The notes: a model not told the origin generated them from the letters alone. DNA of 64,000 nt from Streptomyces bathyalis (GCF_015910445.1 NZ_CP048882.1:2046001-2110000), one strand, 5' to 3'. Counted from the stretch's first letter, positions 22,495 through 32,111 are shown. Numbers and translations are program-made.

Positions 22495-23520
22495 TCAGTA
22501 GACCGATTCGGCCTCGTCCATGCGGTCCTGCGACACGCGCTTCAGCTCGCTCACCGCGTCGGCCAGCGGCGTCATGACGATTTCGGTGCCGCGCAGCGCC
22601 GTCATCCGGCCGAAGTCCCCGCGGTGTGCCGCCTCGACCGCGTGCCAGCCGAAGCGCGTGGCCAGAACCCGGTCGTACGCGGTGGGCGTTCCACCGCGCT
22701 GCACATGGCCGAGGATGACCGGCTTGGCCTCCTTGCCCAGGCGGTGTTCCAGCTCGCTCGCGAGCCGGTTGCCGATGCCGACGAAGCGCTCGTGCCCGTA
22801 CCGGTCGATGACGCCCTTCTCGTACGGCATCGACCCCGCGGCGGGGTGTGCGCCCTCGGCGACGCAGATCAGGGCGAACTTCTTCTCGCGCGCGAAGCGC
22901 TCCTCGACCATCTTCACCAGGTCGTCGACCTCGAAGGGCCGCTCCGGGATGCAGATCCCGTGCGCGCCCGCGGCCATCCCGGCCTCCAGCGCGATCCAGC
23001 CGGCGTGCCGCCCCATGACCTCGACGACCATGACCCGCTGGTGCGACTCGGCCGTGGTCTTGAGGCGGTCCATGGCCTCCGTGGCGACACCGACGGCCGT
23101 GTCGAAGCCGAAGGTGCGGTCCGTGGCGGAGATGTCGTTGTCGATGGTCTTGGGGACGCCCACGACCGGAAGGCCCGCGTCCGCGAGCATCCGGGCCGCG
23201 GTCAGGGTGCCCTCGCCGCCGATGGGGATCAGCGCGTCGAGGCCGAGCCGGTCGATCAGCTCCTCGGAGTTGTCGCAGGCCTCGCGCAGACGGTCACGCT
23301 CGAGCCTCGCGGACCCCAGGATGGTTCCACCGCGGGCGAGGATCCCGGCGACGTCGTTGGTGGCGAGCGAGCGGTAGCGCCCGTCGAGCAGCCCCGTGAA
23401 TCCGTCCTCGAAACCGATCACTTCGTCGTGCCGGTCGTGGACCGCCCTGTGGACGACGGAACGGATCACGGCGTTCAGACCGGGGCAGTCGCCGCCTGCC
23501 GTGAGGACTCCGATGCGCAT
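22495..23520 (-). CDS. pfkA: 6-phosphofructokinase, ATP-dependent
   Basis: PfkA phosphorylates fructose-6-phosphate in glycolysis. The 341-residue length is standard. Motifs are GVLTAGGDCPGLNAVIR (nucleotide loop), GGEGTLTAA, PKTIDNDI with the catalytic Asp, MGRHAGWIAL, and ILGHVQRGGTPTAYDR. The ATG at 23520 gives the expected MRIGVLTAGGD start with GGAG upstream; a frame extension to 23697 has no homologous character. Streptomyces carries several pfkA paralogues. This one is divergent from pta-ackA. Confidence 0.95.
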   Translation of the reverse strand: MRIGVLTAGGDCPGLNAVIRSVVHRAVHDRHDEVIGFEDGFTGLLDGRYRSLATNDVAGILARGGTILGSARLERDRLREACDNSEELIDRLGLDALIPIGGEGTLTAARMLADAGLPVVGVPKTIDNDISATDRTFGFDTAVGVATEAMDRLKTTAESHQRVMVVEVMGRHAGWIALEAGMAAGAHGICIPERPFEVDDLVKMVEERFAREKKFALICVAEGAHPAAGSMPYEKGVIDRYGHERFVGIGNRLASELEHRLGKEAKPVILGHVQRGGTPTAYDRVLATRFGWHAVEAAHRGDFGRMTALRGTEIVMTPLADAVSELKRVSQDRMDEAESVY

Positions 23521-23832
23521 GGGGGTTCTGTCTCCTGGTCGTCGGTCGGCCCGCGCCGGGCGGGCGATTCTTGCTGCTCGGTCCTTGCGGTGAGCCGTCT
23601 GAGCCGTACCGAGTGTTTCATGTGTTGAACGCACGCCGCACCGGCGTCCGCCCACCGGACCGCTCCTCCGGCTCTCCTGCCCGCTCGACGGGCCCACTCA
23701 CCTGGCTCCGCAGGTACGGTCAAGGGCGTGGGGCGTCCGGGCTTGCGGAATTCAGGCAAATCCCCTCACGGGCCGACTGTTCCACGGTCGGCCGCCCGGT
23801 CCGCCCGATCGGCGACGAGAGGAAGAACACCT

Positions 23833-25956
23833 GTGACCCGCAGCGTCTACGTGACCGGAATCGGCCGCGGCGACGGCCGCCAGGTCGTCGAGCTGGGAGT
23901 CATGGAACTCCTGACCCGCCGGGTCGACCGCGTCGGGGTGTTCCGCCCGCTGGTGCACGACGGCCCCGACCGCCTTCACGAGCTGCTGCGCAGCCGCTAC
24001 CGGCTCACGCAGTCCACCGAGAGCGCCTTCGGCATGAGTTACACGGAGGCGGCCGCGCTCCAGGCCGGGCGGGGCGAGGACGAGTTGGTCTCGCACCTCG
24101 TCGAGCGCTTCCACGAGGCGGCCGCCGGCTACGACGCGATGCTCGTCCTCGGCACCGACTACGCCGATACCCAGCTGCCCGCCGAGCTCACGCTCAACGC
24201 GCGCCTGGCCAACGAGTTCGGCGCCTCGGTGCTGCCCGTCGTCTCCGGCAAGGGCCAGAGCGCCGACTCCGTCGCGTCGGAGGTGAGCAACGCCCACCAC
24301 GCGTTCACCTCGCTCGGGTGCGACGTCGTCGCCATGATCGCCAACCGGGTGCGGGGCACCGAGCGGGAGGAGACCGCGCGCCGGCTCGCCGGCCAGCTTC
24401 CCGAGCCCGTGTACGTCCTGCCCGAGGAGCCCGCGCTCTCCGCCCCGACGGTCGCGCAGGTACGGGACAAACTCGGCGCCGAGATGCTGCTGGGCGAACC
24501 GGCGGCGCTCGCCCGCGACGTGCGCGACTTCGTCTTCGGAGGGGCGCACCTCCCCGTCTTCCTGCCGGCCCTGACCGAGGGCTGCATGGTGATCACGCCC
24601 GGGGACCGCGCCGACCTCGTCGTGGGCGCACTGGCCTCGCACGCCGCCGGCTCCCCCGCCATCGCCGGCGTCGTCCTCACGCTCGGCGAGCGGCCCGGCG
24701 CGGAGACCATGGCGCTGGCCGCACGTCTCGCGCCCGGCACGCCCGTCCTGGGCGTCTCCGGCGGCTCGTTCCCGACGGCGGCGGAGCTGCTGGCGCTGGA
24801 AGGCAGGCTGACGGCCGCCACGCCGCGCAAGGCGGAGGTGGCACTCGGCCTGTTCGAACGCCACGTGGACACCGGGCAGTTGACCGACCGGCTCGCCGTC
24901 GCGAGGGGCGAGCGCGTCACGCCGATGATGTTCGAGCACCAGCTCGTCGACAGGGCCCGCGCTCACCGCCGCCACATCGTGCTGCCCGAGGGCGCCGAGG
25001 AGCGGGTGCTGCGCGCCGCGGAAGTACTGCTGCGCCGCAACATCTGCGATCTGACGCTGCTGGGCGAGCACTCGGCGGTACGCAAGCGGGCGGCGGAGCT
25101 CGGCATCGACCTCGCCCTGCTCGACGAGGACGAACTGCCCTCCGACGCGCAGGCGTCCGCGCGGATCGTGGACCCGCAGACCTCGCCGCTGCGGGATCGC
25201 TTCGCCGAGACGTACGCGAAGCTGCGCTCCCACAAGGGCGTCACCGTCGAGCTCGCTCACGACATCGTCGCGGACGTGTCCTACTTCGGAACGCTCATGG
25301 TGCACGAGGGCCTCGCGGACGGCATGGTCTCGGGCGCCGCGCACTCCACCGCCGCGACGGTCCGTCCGGCCTTCGAGGTGATCAGGACGAGCCCCGACGC
25401 CTCGATCGTCTCGTCCGTCTTCTTCATGTGCCTGGCCGACCGCGTCCTCGTCTACGGCGACTGCGCGGTCAATCCGGATCCGGACGCGCAGCAACTCGCG
25501 GACATCGCCGTCCAGTCGGCGACGACGGCCGCCCGCTTCGGGGTCGAGCCGCGCATCGCGATGCTGTCGTACTCGACGGGGACCTCGGGCTCCGGCGCGG
25601 ACGTCGACAAGGTCCGCGAGGCGACGGAACTCCTGCGCGAGCGCAGGCCCGACCTGCTGGTCGAGGGCCCGATCCAGTACGACGCCGCTGTGGAGCCCTC
25701 GGTCGCGGCGACGAAGCTCCCCGAGTCGCAGGTCGCGGGCCGGGCGACGGTGCTGATCTTCCCGGACCTCAACACCGGCAACAACACCTACAAGGCGGTG
25801 CAGCGTTCGGCCGGTGCGGTCGCCGTCGGTCCCGTGCTCCAGGGGCTGCGCAAGCCGGTCAACGACCTCTCGCGCGGGGCGATGGTCTCCGACATCATCA
25901 ACACGGTCGCGATCACCGCCATCCAGGCCCAGCGCAGCGGCGACAGGGCCGGCTGA
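23833..25956 (+). CDS. pta: Phosphate acetyltransferase
   Basis: Pta converts acetyl-CoA and phosphate to acetyl phosphate. The 707-residue protein has the long actinobacterial layout: an N-terminal dethiobiotin-synthetase-like P-loop domain (RSVYVTGIGRGDGRQVV), a DRTGG-type middle domain, and the C-terminal catalytic PTA_PTB domain from about residue 380 (HRRHIVLPEGAEERVLRAAE, YGDCAVNPDPDAQQLA, LSYSTGTSGSGADVDKV). The GTG at 23833 lies 12 nt after GAGGAAG. ackA follows 128 nt downstream on the same strand. Confidence 0.94.
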   Translation: MTRSVYVTGIGRGDGRQVVELGVMELLTRRVDRVGVFRPLVHDGPDRLHELLRSRYRLTQSTESAFGMSYTEAAALQAGRGEDELVSHLVERFHEAAAGYDAMLVLGTDYADTQLPAELTLNARLANEFGASVLPVVSGKGQSADSVASEVSNAHHAFTSLGCDVVAMIANRVRGTEREETARRLAGQLPEPVYVLPEEPALSAPTVAQVRDKLGAEMLLGEPAALARDVRDFVFGGAHLPVFLPALTEGCMVITPGDRADLVVGALASHAAGSPAIAGVVLTLGERPGAETMALAARLAPGTPVLGVSGGSFPTAAELLALEGRLTAATPRKAEVALGLFERHVDTGQLTDRLAVARGERVTPMMFEHQLVDRARAHRRHIVLPEGAEERVLRAAEVLLRRNICDLTLLGEHSAVRKRAAELGIDLALLDEDELPSDAQASARIVDPQTSPLRDRFAETYAKLRSHKGVTVELAHDIVADVSYFGTLMVHEGLADGMVSGAAHSTAATVRPAFEVIRTSPDASIVSSVFFMCLADRVLVYGDCAVNPDPDAQQLADIAVQSATTAARFGVEPRIAMLSYSTGTSGSGADVDKVREATELLRERRPDLLVEGPIQYDAAVEPSVAATKLPESQVAGRATVLIFPDLNTGNNTYKAVQRSAGAVAVGPVLQGLRKPVNDLSRGAMVSDIINTVAITAIQAQRSGDRAG

Positions 25957-26084
25957 CGGGACGCGCCTCCACCCGGCCCCGCGCGTGCGGCGGCACTATC
26001 GTCGTGCGCGGGCCGCCGCAGGACCACGCACGCCGCCCGCCGCCCGCCACCCGCCGCAGGACCACGCAGAAAGCCGAGCCTCCC

Positions 26085-27326
26085 GTGACCGCGACCCGCG
26101 TCCTCGTACTCAACTCCGGTTCCTCCTCGGTCAAGTACCAGCTGCTGGAGATGACGGACGGCTCGCGGCTGGCCGCGGGACTCGTGGAACGCATCGGCGA
26201 GAGGCAGTCGCGCCTCCTCCATACCCCGCTGGCTTCAGGAGGTGAACGCCGGGAGCGCGTCGAGGAGTTCGCTGACCACGAGGCGGCGCTGCGCGCGGTC
26301 TCGGGGGAGCTGGACGCGGACGGGTTCGGTCTCGGCTCCCCCCAACTGGCCGCGATCGGGCACCGCGTGGTGCACGGCGGGCAGACCTTCACACGGCCCA
26401 CGCTCGTCGACGACGCGGTGCTCGCGGAGATCGAGCGCCTGATCCCGGTGGCCCCGCTGCACAACCCGGCCAATCTGACGGGCATCACGACCGCCCGCAC
26501 CCTCAACCCGCACCTGCCTCAGGTCGCCGTCTTCGACACCAGCTTCCACACGACGATCCCGGAGCACGCCGCCCGGTACGCCATCGACACGGCCACGGCC
26601 GACGAACACCGCGTGCGCCGCTACGGCTTCCACGGGACCTCACACGCGTACGTCTCGCGCAAGGCCGCCGAGCTGCTCGGCAAAGACCCCTCCGAGATCA
26701 ACGCCATCGTGCTGCATCTGGGCAACGGCGCCTCCGCGTCCGCCGTACGGGGCGGCCGCTGCGTCGACACCTCGATGGGTATGACCCCGCTTGAGGGCCT
26801 GGTGATGGGTACCCGTTCCGGCGACGTGGATCCTGCCGTGGTCTTCCATCTGGTGCGGGTCGCGGGCGTGTCCGTCGACGGGGTCGACGAGCTGCTGAAC
26901 AAGCGGAGCGGGCTCGTCGGGCTGTGCGGCGACAACGACATGCGTGAGATCACCCGCCGCGTCGGGGAAGGGGATGAGGCGGCCCGGCTCGCCTTCGACA
27001 TCTACATCCACCGCCTCAAGAAGTACATCGGTGCCTACTGCGCGGTGCTGGGGCACGTCCACGCCGTGGTCTTCACCGCCGGAGTGGGCGAGAATTCCGC
27101 ACCGGTACGGCGTGCCGCGCTGGCCGGCCTGGAGGAGCTGGGCCTGCTCGTGGACGAGGAGAGAAACGACGCGGAGCGGGAGGGGCCGGCCGCCCGGGAG
27201 GCCAGGATCATCTCGCCCGAGGGCGCCCGCGTCGCCGTGGCCGTCGTACCGACCGATGAGGAGCTGGAGATCGCAGAGCAGACCTATGCGCTGGTCAGCG
27301 ACGCGGGTTCACCGGTTCGTCACTGA
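26085..27326 (+). CDS. ackA: Acetate kinase
   Basis: AckA interconverts acetyl phosphate plus ADP and acetate plus ATP, completing the Pta-AckA pathway. The 413-residue protein shows VLVLNSGSSSVKYQL, the catalytic region VFDTSFHTTIPEHAARYAI, RRYGFHGTSHAYV, HLGNGASASAV and SMGMTPLEGLVMGTRSGDVD. The GTG at 26085 gives the canonical start, although the ribosome-binding site is weak. The 128-nt gap after pta may hold its own signals or an mRNA processing region. Confidence 0.95.
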   Translation: MTATRVLVLNSGSSSVKYQLLEMTDGSRLAAGLVERIGERQSRLLHTPLASGGERRERVEEFADHEAALRAVSGELDADGFGLGSPQLAAIGHRVVHGGQTFTRPTLVDDAVLAEIERLIPVAPLHNPANLTGITTARTLNPHLPQVAVFDTSFHTTIPEHAARYAIDTATADEHRVRRYGFHGTSHAYVSRKAAELLGKDPSEINAIVLHLGNGASASAVRGGRCVDTSMGMTPLEGLVMGTRSGDVDPAVVFHLVRVAGVSVDGVDELLNKRSGLVGLCGDNDMREITRRVGEGDEAARLAFDIYIHRLKKYIGAYCAVLGHVHAVVFTAGVGENSAPVRRAALAGLEELGLLVDEERNDAEREGPAAREARIISPEGARVAVAVVPTDEELEIAEQTYALVSDAGSPVRH

Positions 27327-27375
27327 CCCCGTGATCCACTTCACCCCCGATACGTTCCGCATTTGAACAAACCGT

Positions 27376-27381
27376 TAGGAT
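27376..27381 (+). promoter_or_regulatory. -10 box for leaderless pyk transcript
   Basis: TAGGAT ends 7 nt before the pyk ATG. Transcription would start at or next to the start codon, and no ribosome-binding site is visible. No good -35 box was found at the usual spacing. Confidence 0.5.
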
Positions 27382-27388
27382 CGTCCTC

Positions 27389-28816
27389 ATGCGCCGTTCC
27401 AAAATCGTCTGCACCCTGGGCCCAGCCGTCGACTCCTACGACCAGCTGAAAACGCTGATCGAGGCCGGCATGAACGTGGCCCGTTTCAACATGAGCCACG
27501 GCAGTCAGCCGGAGCACCAGGAGCGGTACGACCGCGTCCGCAAGGCCGCGGAGGAGACCGGCCGGGCAGTGGGCGTGCTGGCCGACCTCCAGGGCCCCAA
27601 GATCCGCCTCGAGACCTTCGCGGAGGGGCCCGTCGAGCTGGTGCGCGGTGAGGAGTTCACCATCACCACCGAGGACGTCGAGGGCGACAGGACGATTTGC
27701 GGCACCACTTACAAGGGCCTGCCGGGCGACGTCACGAAGGGCGACTCGGTCCTGATCAACGACGGAAACGTCGCCCTTCAGGTCGTCGAGGTCAACGGGC
27801 CCCAGGTGCGCACCATCGTGATCGAGGGCGGCGTGATCTCCGATCACAAGGGCATCAACCTGCCGGGCGCGGCGGTGAACGTCCCGGCACTGTCCGAGAA
27901 GGACGTGGAGGACCTGCGCTTCGCCCTGCGTATGGGCTGCGACATGGTCGCGCTCTCCTTCGTCAGGGACGCCGCCGACGCGCGCGACGTGCACCGCATC
28001 ATGGACGAGGTCGGCCGGCGCGTCCCGCTCATCGCCAAGGTCGAGAAGCCGCAGGCCGTCGCGAACATGGAAGACGTCGTCATGGCCTTCGACGGCGTGA
28101 TGGTGGCCCGCGGCGACCTGGCCGTCGAGTACCCGCTGGAGCGGGTGCCGATGGTGCAGAAGCGGCTGATCGAGATGTGCCGCCGCAACGCCAAGCCGGT
28201 GATCGTCGCGACCCAGATGATGGAGTCGATGATCACCAACTCCCGTCCCACGCGCGCCGAGGCCTCCGACGTGGCCAACGCGATCCTCGACGGCGCCGAC
28301 GCGGTGATGCTCTCCGCGGAGTCCTCCGTCGGCCAGTATCCGGTGGAGACCGTCAAGACGATGTCGAAGATCGTGGAGGCGGCCGAGGAGGAGCTGCTCA
28401 GCCGCGGCCTGCAGCCGCTGGTGCCGGGCAAGAAGCCCCGCACGCAGGGCGGTTCGGTGGCGCGCGCGGCAGCCGAGATGGCGGACTTCCTGGACGGCAA
28501 GGCGCTCGTGGCCTTCACCAAGTCCGGCGACACGGCACGCCGCCTCTCCCGCTACCGTGCCTGCCAGCCGATCCTCGCCTTCACCACCGAGCCCGAGACC
28601 CGCAACCAGCTCACCCTGAGCTGGGGCGTGGAGACGTACGTGGTGCCGCACGTCCAGCACACCGACGAGATGGTCGAACTGGTCGACGCGGAGCTGCTGA
28701 AGCTCCAGCGCTACGACGAGGGCGACACGATGCTCATCACGGCAGGCTCTCCGCCCGGCGTCCCGGGCACCACGAACATGGTCCGCGTGCACCACCTCGG
28801 CGGCACGCGCGGCTGA
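27389..28816 (+). CDS. pyk: Pyruvate kinase
   Basis: A 475-residue glycolytic enzyme making pyruvate and ATP from phosphoenolpyruvate. Motifs include RRSKIVCTLGPA, ARFNMSHGS, LADLQGPKIRLE, the signature LIAKVEKPQAVANMEDVV, MVARGDLAVEYPLERVP, and TRAEASDVANAILDGADAVM. The C-terminal allosteric domain is present. It follows ackA by 62 nt but appears to have its own promoter. A strong terminator lies downstream. With pfkA, pta and ackA it forms a lower-glycolysis/overflow block. Confidence 0.96.
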   Translation: MRRSKIVCTLGPAVDSYDQLKTLIEAGMNVARFNMSHGSQPEHQERYDRVRKAAEETGRAVGVLADLQGPKIRLETFAEGPVELVRGEEFTITTEDVEGDRTICGTTYKGLPGDVTKGDSVLINDGNVALQVVEVNGPQVRTIVIEGGVISDHKGINLPGAAVNVPALSEKDVEDLRFALRMGCDMVALSFVRDAADARDVHRIMDEVGRRVPLIAKVEKPQAVANMEDVVMAFDGVMVARGDLAVEYPLERVPMVQKRLIEMCRRNAKPVIVATQMMESMITNSRPTRAEASDVANAILDGADAVMLSAESSVGQYPVETVKTMSKIVEAAEEELLSRGLQPLVPGKKPRTQGGSVARAAAEMADFLDGKALVAFTKSGDTARRLSRYRACQPILAFTTEPETRNQLTLSWGVETYVVPHVQHTDEMVELVDAELLKLQRYDEGDTMLITAGSPPGVPGTTNMVRVHHLGGTRG

Positions 28817-28862
28817 CCGCCACGCAGGACCGCGCCGGGTCACACGGCGACGGCCAACGAGC

Positions 28863-28895
28863 AGGGCCCGCGGCCTCCTTGAGGTCGCGGGCCCT
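28863..28895 (+). terminator. pyk terminator
   Basis: A 15-bp stem (28863-28877 with 28881-28895; one G-T pair) closes on a 3-nt loop and is followed by a short T/G-rich stretch. It may also serve the convergent gene ending at 28954. Confidence 0.85.
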
Positions 28896-28953
28896 TGTGT
28901 TGCGGCTCCCGGTGAAGCTGTTTGGCGGCTCCCGTCGAACGGTTCGCGTCGAC

Positions 28954-30219
28954 TCAGTCGACGAACTGGTGCAGTCCGGGGACCGTCAGGTTTCCTCCGA
29001 ACTGACCGGCCTGCTTCACCTCGACGTTGGTGAAGTACGCCTCAGGGATGTTCAGCGGCGGCGGGTGCTCCGGGTCGAAGGTGATCGGGATCAGCCCGAA
29101 CAGGTTGCCCTTGAGCTCCTCGGTGTACATCGTCACCTTGCCGCCGCGGATCGTGGAGGTGGAGCCCTTGGCCGCCTGGACGTGGTAGTTGGTGCCGTCC
29201 GGGCCCTTCACGATCTGGTGCAGGTCGCCGATGTCGAGGCTGTTGGCGGTGAACTTCAGGGCCTGCTTGGTCCGTCCGTCCTGGGTGTGGATGTTGACGA
29301 CACCCTCGTAGTCCAGACCGTGCAGACCGAGCGAGCTGGCCTTCAGCTGCCACGACTCGTTGGGCAGGGTGTTCGGAGTCTGCTCGTCCTTCCCAGCAGA
29401 CTTCTTCTCCTCGACGCAGGGGAAGTCCTTGCCGTCCTTGCGGGCGGTGGACTTCTCCTCGTCGGGCACCAGTTCGTCGGCGCCCTTGCCGACCCGCTCG
29501 GCCTTCTCGCCGAGCTTGTCGGTCGTGTCCTTGAGACCGTCGCCCACCTTGCCGAGGGCGCCGCCGGCCGACTCGTCCGCCTTGTTGGTGGGCTCGGCAG
29601 AGGGAGATGCCTTCTCCTCTTCCTCCTCCTCCTCCTGGGCAGCCTTCTCCTTGGGGGAGAGGATGTCGCCGATGGCGTCGCCCACACCTCCGAGGAGACC
29701 GCCGTCGTCCTCGTCCTCGTCCTCCTCCTCGTCGGGCTCGGACGGTGACGGGCTGGGCTCCGGGTCCTCGGAACCGCCGCTGCCGCCGGTGCCACCGCTG
29801 TCGCCGGACGGATCCGACGGGCTCGGCTCAGGCTTCGAGGAGCCGGAACCGGGCTTGGAGGAGTCGGAACCGCCCGTGGCGTCTTCCTCCTTCTCCTTCT
29901 CCGCCTTCTCCCTCTCGGCCTTCTCCTTGGCCTTCTCCTCCGCGTCCTGCTCCTTGTCGGGCTGGGACACGCAGGCGCCGCCCTTGAAGGGGTTCTTGGG
30001 CAACGGCTTCGCACTGGCCAGCTGAGGCGTCAGCCCCATGCCCATCAGGACCGCGGACGGCATGGCCGCGATGGCTATCGCTTTGCCCGCGGGGACATGC
30101 AGGCGGTTCAGCAGCGGCTTCCTCGGGGCCGCGTGACGGCCTCCGATTCTTCCGCGGCCGCCGTCGGACGCTTCTTGCGCCGACGGCACCGCCTCCTCCT
30201 GAACCTCGTCACCCGGCAC
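28954..30219 (-). CDS. Membrane-anchored, acidic low-complexity protein with C-terminal beta-rich domain
   Basis: I do not recognise a named function. The 421-residue protein has a basic N-terminus, one hydrophobic segment (AIAIAAMPSAVLMGMGL), then ~220 residues of charged low-complexity sequence (Lys/Glu repeats, Ser/Pro/Gly stretches, runs of Asp and Glu). A folded-looking C-terminal domain of ~130 residues follows, with beta-strand repeats such as WQLKASSLGLHGLDYEG and LKFTANSLDIGDLHQIV. Export across the membrane with a disordered wall-spanning stalk fits. The GTG at 30219 overlaps the preceding gene by 11 nt, so it is the last gene of a three-gene operon. Its C-terminal domain resembles parts of the first protein (30944-31561), suggesting a shared ligand, perhaps lipid; this is inference. 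Confidence 0.8.
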   Translation of the reverse strand: MPGDEVQEEAVPSAQEASDGGRGRIGGRHAAPRKPLLNRLHVPAGKAIAIAAMPSAVLMGMGLTPQLASAKPLPKNPFKGGACVSQPDKEQDAEEKAKEKAEREKAEKEKEEDATGGSDSSKPGSGSSKPEPSPSDPSGDSGGTGGSGGSEDPEPSPSPSEPDEEEDEDEDDGGLLGGVGDAIGDILSPKEKAAQEEEEEEEKASPSAEPTNKADESAGGALGKVGDGLKDTTDKLGEKAERVGKGADELVPDEEKSTARKDGKDFPCVEEKKSAGKDEQTPNTLPNESWQLKASSLGLHGLDYEGVVNIHTQDGRTKQALKFTANSLDIGDLHQIVKGPDGTNYHVQAAKGSTSTIRGGKVTMYTEELKGNLFGLIPITFDPEHPPPLNIPEAYFTNVEVKQAGQFGGNLTVPGLHQFVD

Positions 30220-30832
30220 GGTGCCTCCCGTTCCCGTGGTTCACATCGGCTCCGGTCGACGAAGCCGTTCCAAAGACTGAAAGGTCGTCCTGTGCCGTAC
30301 CCCTCATGCGGCCGGTGTCCGAGTCCCTGGCCCCGTCGTCGCCGGACGAGGAGTAAGTGGGGCTCGAAGGTGCCTTGCGGGCCGACGAGTTGACGTCCTC
30401 GGGCTCGTCACCCTCAACCTCTCGTTTCGCCAGGGGCTTTCCGGGCCCCCAGGAGACGCCGAGCGCCCCGCCGAGCAGACCCAGAAGGAATCCGATCATG
30501 AAGGCGCCGACGTTCGAGACGACCAGGGATACAAGGGACAGCAGAATCGCCGCGATTCCGGCGAAGACCCGAGACTGTGGCTGGAACCACATCGTCAACC
30601 CGAGCACCACGAGCAGGACGCCGATGATCAGCGAGCCGGCGCCCGCGGTCGTCGACATCCGGATCGTGAGAGAACCCAAGGTCAGGTTCTGGTACGGGAT
30701 GTACATGATGGGGATTCCGGCGAGCAGCGTCAGCATCCCGCCCCAGAACGGGCGCTGTCCGCGCCAGTCCCGGAACGAACTGCGCTTCTGGCCGAATCCG
30801 GTCGTCAGCCTTTGTCGCGTCTCGGCGCTCAT
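30209..30832 (-). CDS. DUF6114-type integral membrane protein
   Basis: A 207-residue protein with about four TM helices, including FWGGMLTLLAGIPIMYIPY, SLIIGVLLVVLGLTMWFQP and GIAAILLSLVSLVVSNVGAF, followed by a charged C-terminal tail. The ATG at 30832 is chosen because GAGGAGC precedes it; the open frame begins further upstream without support. It lies 111 nt after the first operon gene and overlaps the third. The DUF6114/DUF6230 association is a recurring Streptomyces pair of unknown function. The two FWGG-region helices suggest a small scaffold or channel rather than an enzyme. Confidence 0.78.
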   Translation of the reverse strand: MSAETRQRLTTGFGQKRSSFRDWRGQRPFWGGMLTLLAGIPIMYIPYQNLTLGSLTIRMSTTAGAGSLIIGVLLVVLGLTMWFQPQSRVFAGIAAILLSLVSLVVSNVGAFMIGFLLGLLGGALGVSWGPGKPLAKREVEGDEPEDVNSSARKAPSSPTYSSSGDDGARDSDTGRMRGTAQDDLSVFGTASSTGADVNHGNGRHRAG

Positions 30833-30943
30833 GTCGTACAGCTCCTCGGGACTGGCACAAAGCTTGCGTTGGTGGAACAGACCGGACGGGTGCGGGGCGG
30901 CAAGGAGCAGCCACACCGCACCCATCCGGTCAGTGAGTGCCTG

Positions 30944-31561
30944 TCAGTAGCACTCGTTCTTGCCCTTCTTCACGGCCATGTGGAGACCGCTGAGCTTGAA
31001 AGTACCGGCGGTGGTCGCCCAGGCGCGCTGCTTGACATCCGTGAATGTCGCACTGTCGGCCTGCTGAGCGAACGATCCCGGCGAGTACTTGTCGCCCTTG
31101 TTCGGGCCGGGGCCCTTCGAGGTGCTGTCGGCCGCGACGCCGATGTCGATGTTGTTGAACGTGGCGTTGGCGCCTATGTCATCAGCATCGATGTAGAGCT
31201 TCTTGGCCTCGACCGGAGCCGCAGCATCCGCGCCGGCGCCGAGCTTCATCGTCACGTCGCCGAACGCCGGAACCGGCACGACGACGGACTGGCAAAGATT
31301 CCTGATCTTCGCCTCGTTGAAGCCGACCACCGCGACGGGCTTCTTGCCGGCCTTGGTCGAGTCGACGGCTCCGTACTGGACGAAGCCCTTACCGTCCAGC
31401 CGGTCGGCGCTGACCTTGAACTGCTGGCCGGAGACGCTGAACGACGCCGCCAGCGCACCCTGCGAAAGTGCCACACCGATCGCTGCAGTGGCAGCGACGC
31501 TCGGCACCATGACGACGGCGAACCGCTTCCATCTGGTCCCGCCACGAGCCAGGGACTCCAT
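30944..31561 (-). CDS. DUF6230-type exported protein
   Basis: A 205-residue secreted or membrane-tethered protein. One N-terminal helix (FAVVMVPSVAATAAIGVALS) ends in GALAASF, a plausible signal-peptidase site. The mature part is beta-rich with segments FKVSADRLDGKGFVQYG, VEAKKLYIDADDIGAN and FKLSGLHMAVKKG. Relatives have been labelled cholesterol esterase in older annotations, but I see no GxSxG or other esterase motif, so that label is not adopted. It is the first gene of a leftward three-gene operon (31561 to 28954). Confidence 0.78.
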   Translation of the reverse strand: MESLARGGTRWKRFAVVMVPSVAATAAIGVALSQGALAASFSVSGQQFKVSADRLDGKGFVQYGAVDSTKAGKKPVAVVGFNEAKIRNLCQSVVVPVPAFGDVTMKLGAGADAAAPVEAKKLYIDADDIGANATFNNIDIGVAADSTSKGPGPNKGDKYSPGSFAQQADSATFTDVKQRAWATTAGTFKLSGLHMAVKKGKNECY

Positions 31562-31967
31562 GACTTTCCTCCTTCTCGGACGTACATCTCCGGCCTGGAC
31601 GAACCGCTCCTGAACGGCCCGCTCCCTGACCTGGGATGGGAGAAGTGCTACGTCCTCGGGAAGGAGAGCGCCGTCATCGACAGACGTACGGATACGTCAC
31701 GTCCGAGCTGTCGGCGATCACCCCCGAGCGACAACCACTGGCCACGCTCACGCGCAACCTGCTTTGTTCGGACAGGCCCTGCCGGTTCGGCAGAGACCCC
31801 CCTGTCCGGAGGACCGGCGGTGTTTCTGGATGGGGCTCAAGCTTGCGTGCCGGTCCTGCTCGGTGGGGATCCAATGCCTGCGAAGCGCCGAATGGTTGCC
31901 GGGCTGCGGGCAATGGACCGAGCTTGGCCGATCGTGGTCTATCCGAAGGCTGCGCACAAGGGGGTGC

Positions 31968-31983
31968 GTTACCAGTGAGTAAC
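31968..31983. promoter_or_regulatory. Inverted repeat GTTAC-N6-GTAAC (operator candidate)
   Basis: GTTACCAGTGAGTAAC has perfect 5-bp arms. The TTAC...GTAA form is common for TetR-family operators linked to acyl-CoA or lipid genes. It lies ~405 nt upstream of the DUF6230 start codon. Confidence 0.45.
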
Positions 31984-32098
31984 GGCCAGATAACCGGTCG
32001 GTGGCCGATCAGCATAGGGCAGACACACAGGGTCGCCACCGCCGGGGGAGAGAACCGGGAACCAACCGGACATCCAAGAAGAAAGCGCGCGAGGCCAT

Positions 32099-32111
32099 TT
32101 ACTACGAGTAA
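32099..32111. promoter_or_regulatory. Inverted repeat TTACT-N3-AGTAA (operator candidate)
   Basis: TTACTACGAGTAA has perfect 5-bp arms. It is a second TTAC...GTAA element, directly abutting a hairpin at 32112. Confidence 0.45.

Noticed and set aside
23571..26084. Upstream extension of the ackA frame
   Set aside because: It overlaps all of pta on the same strand in another frame and has shadow composition; ackA starts at 26085.
30944..31561. Cholesterol esterase label for the DUF6230-type protein
   Set aside because: Older annotations use it, but no GxSxG or other esterase motif is visible.
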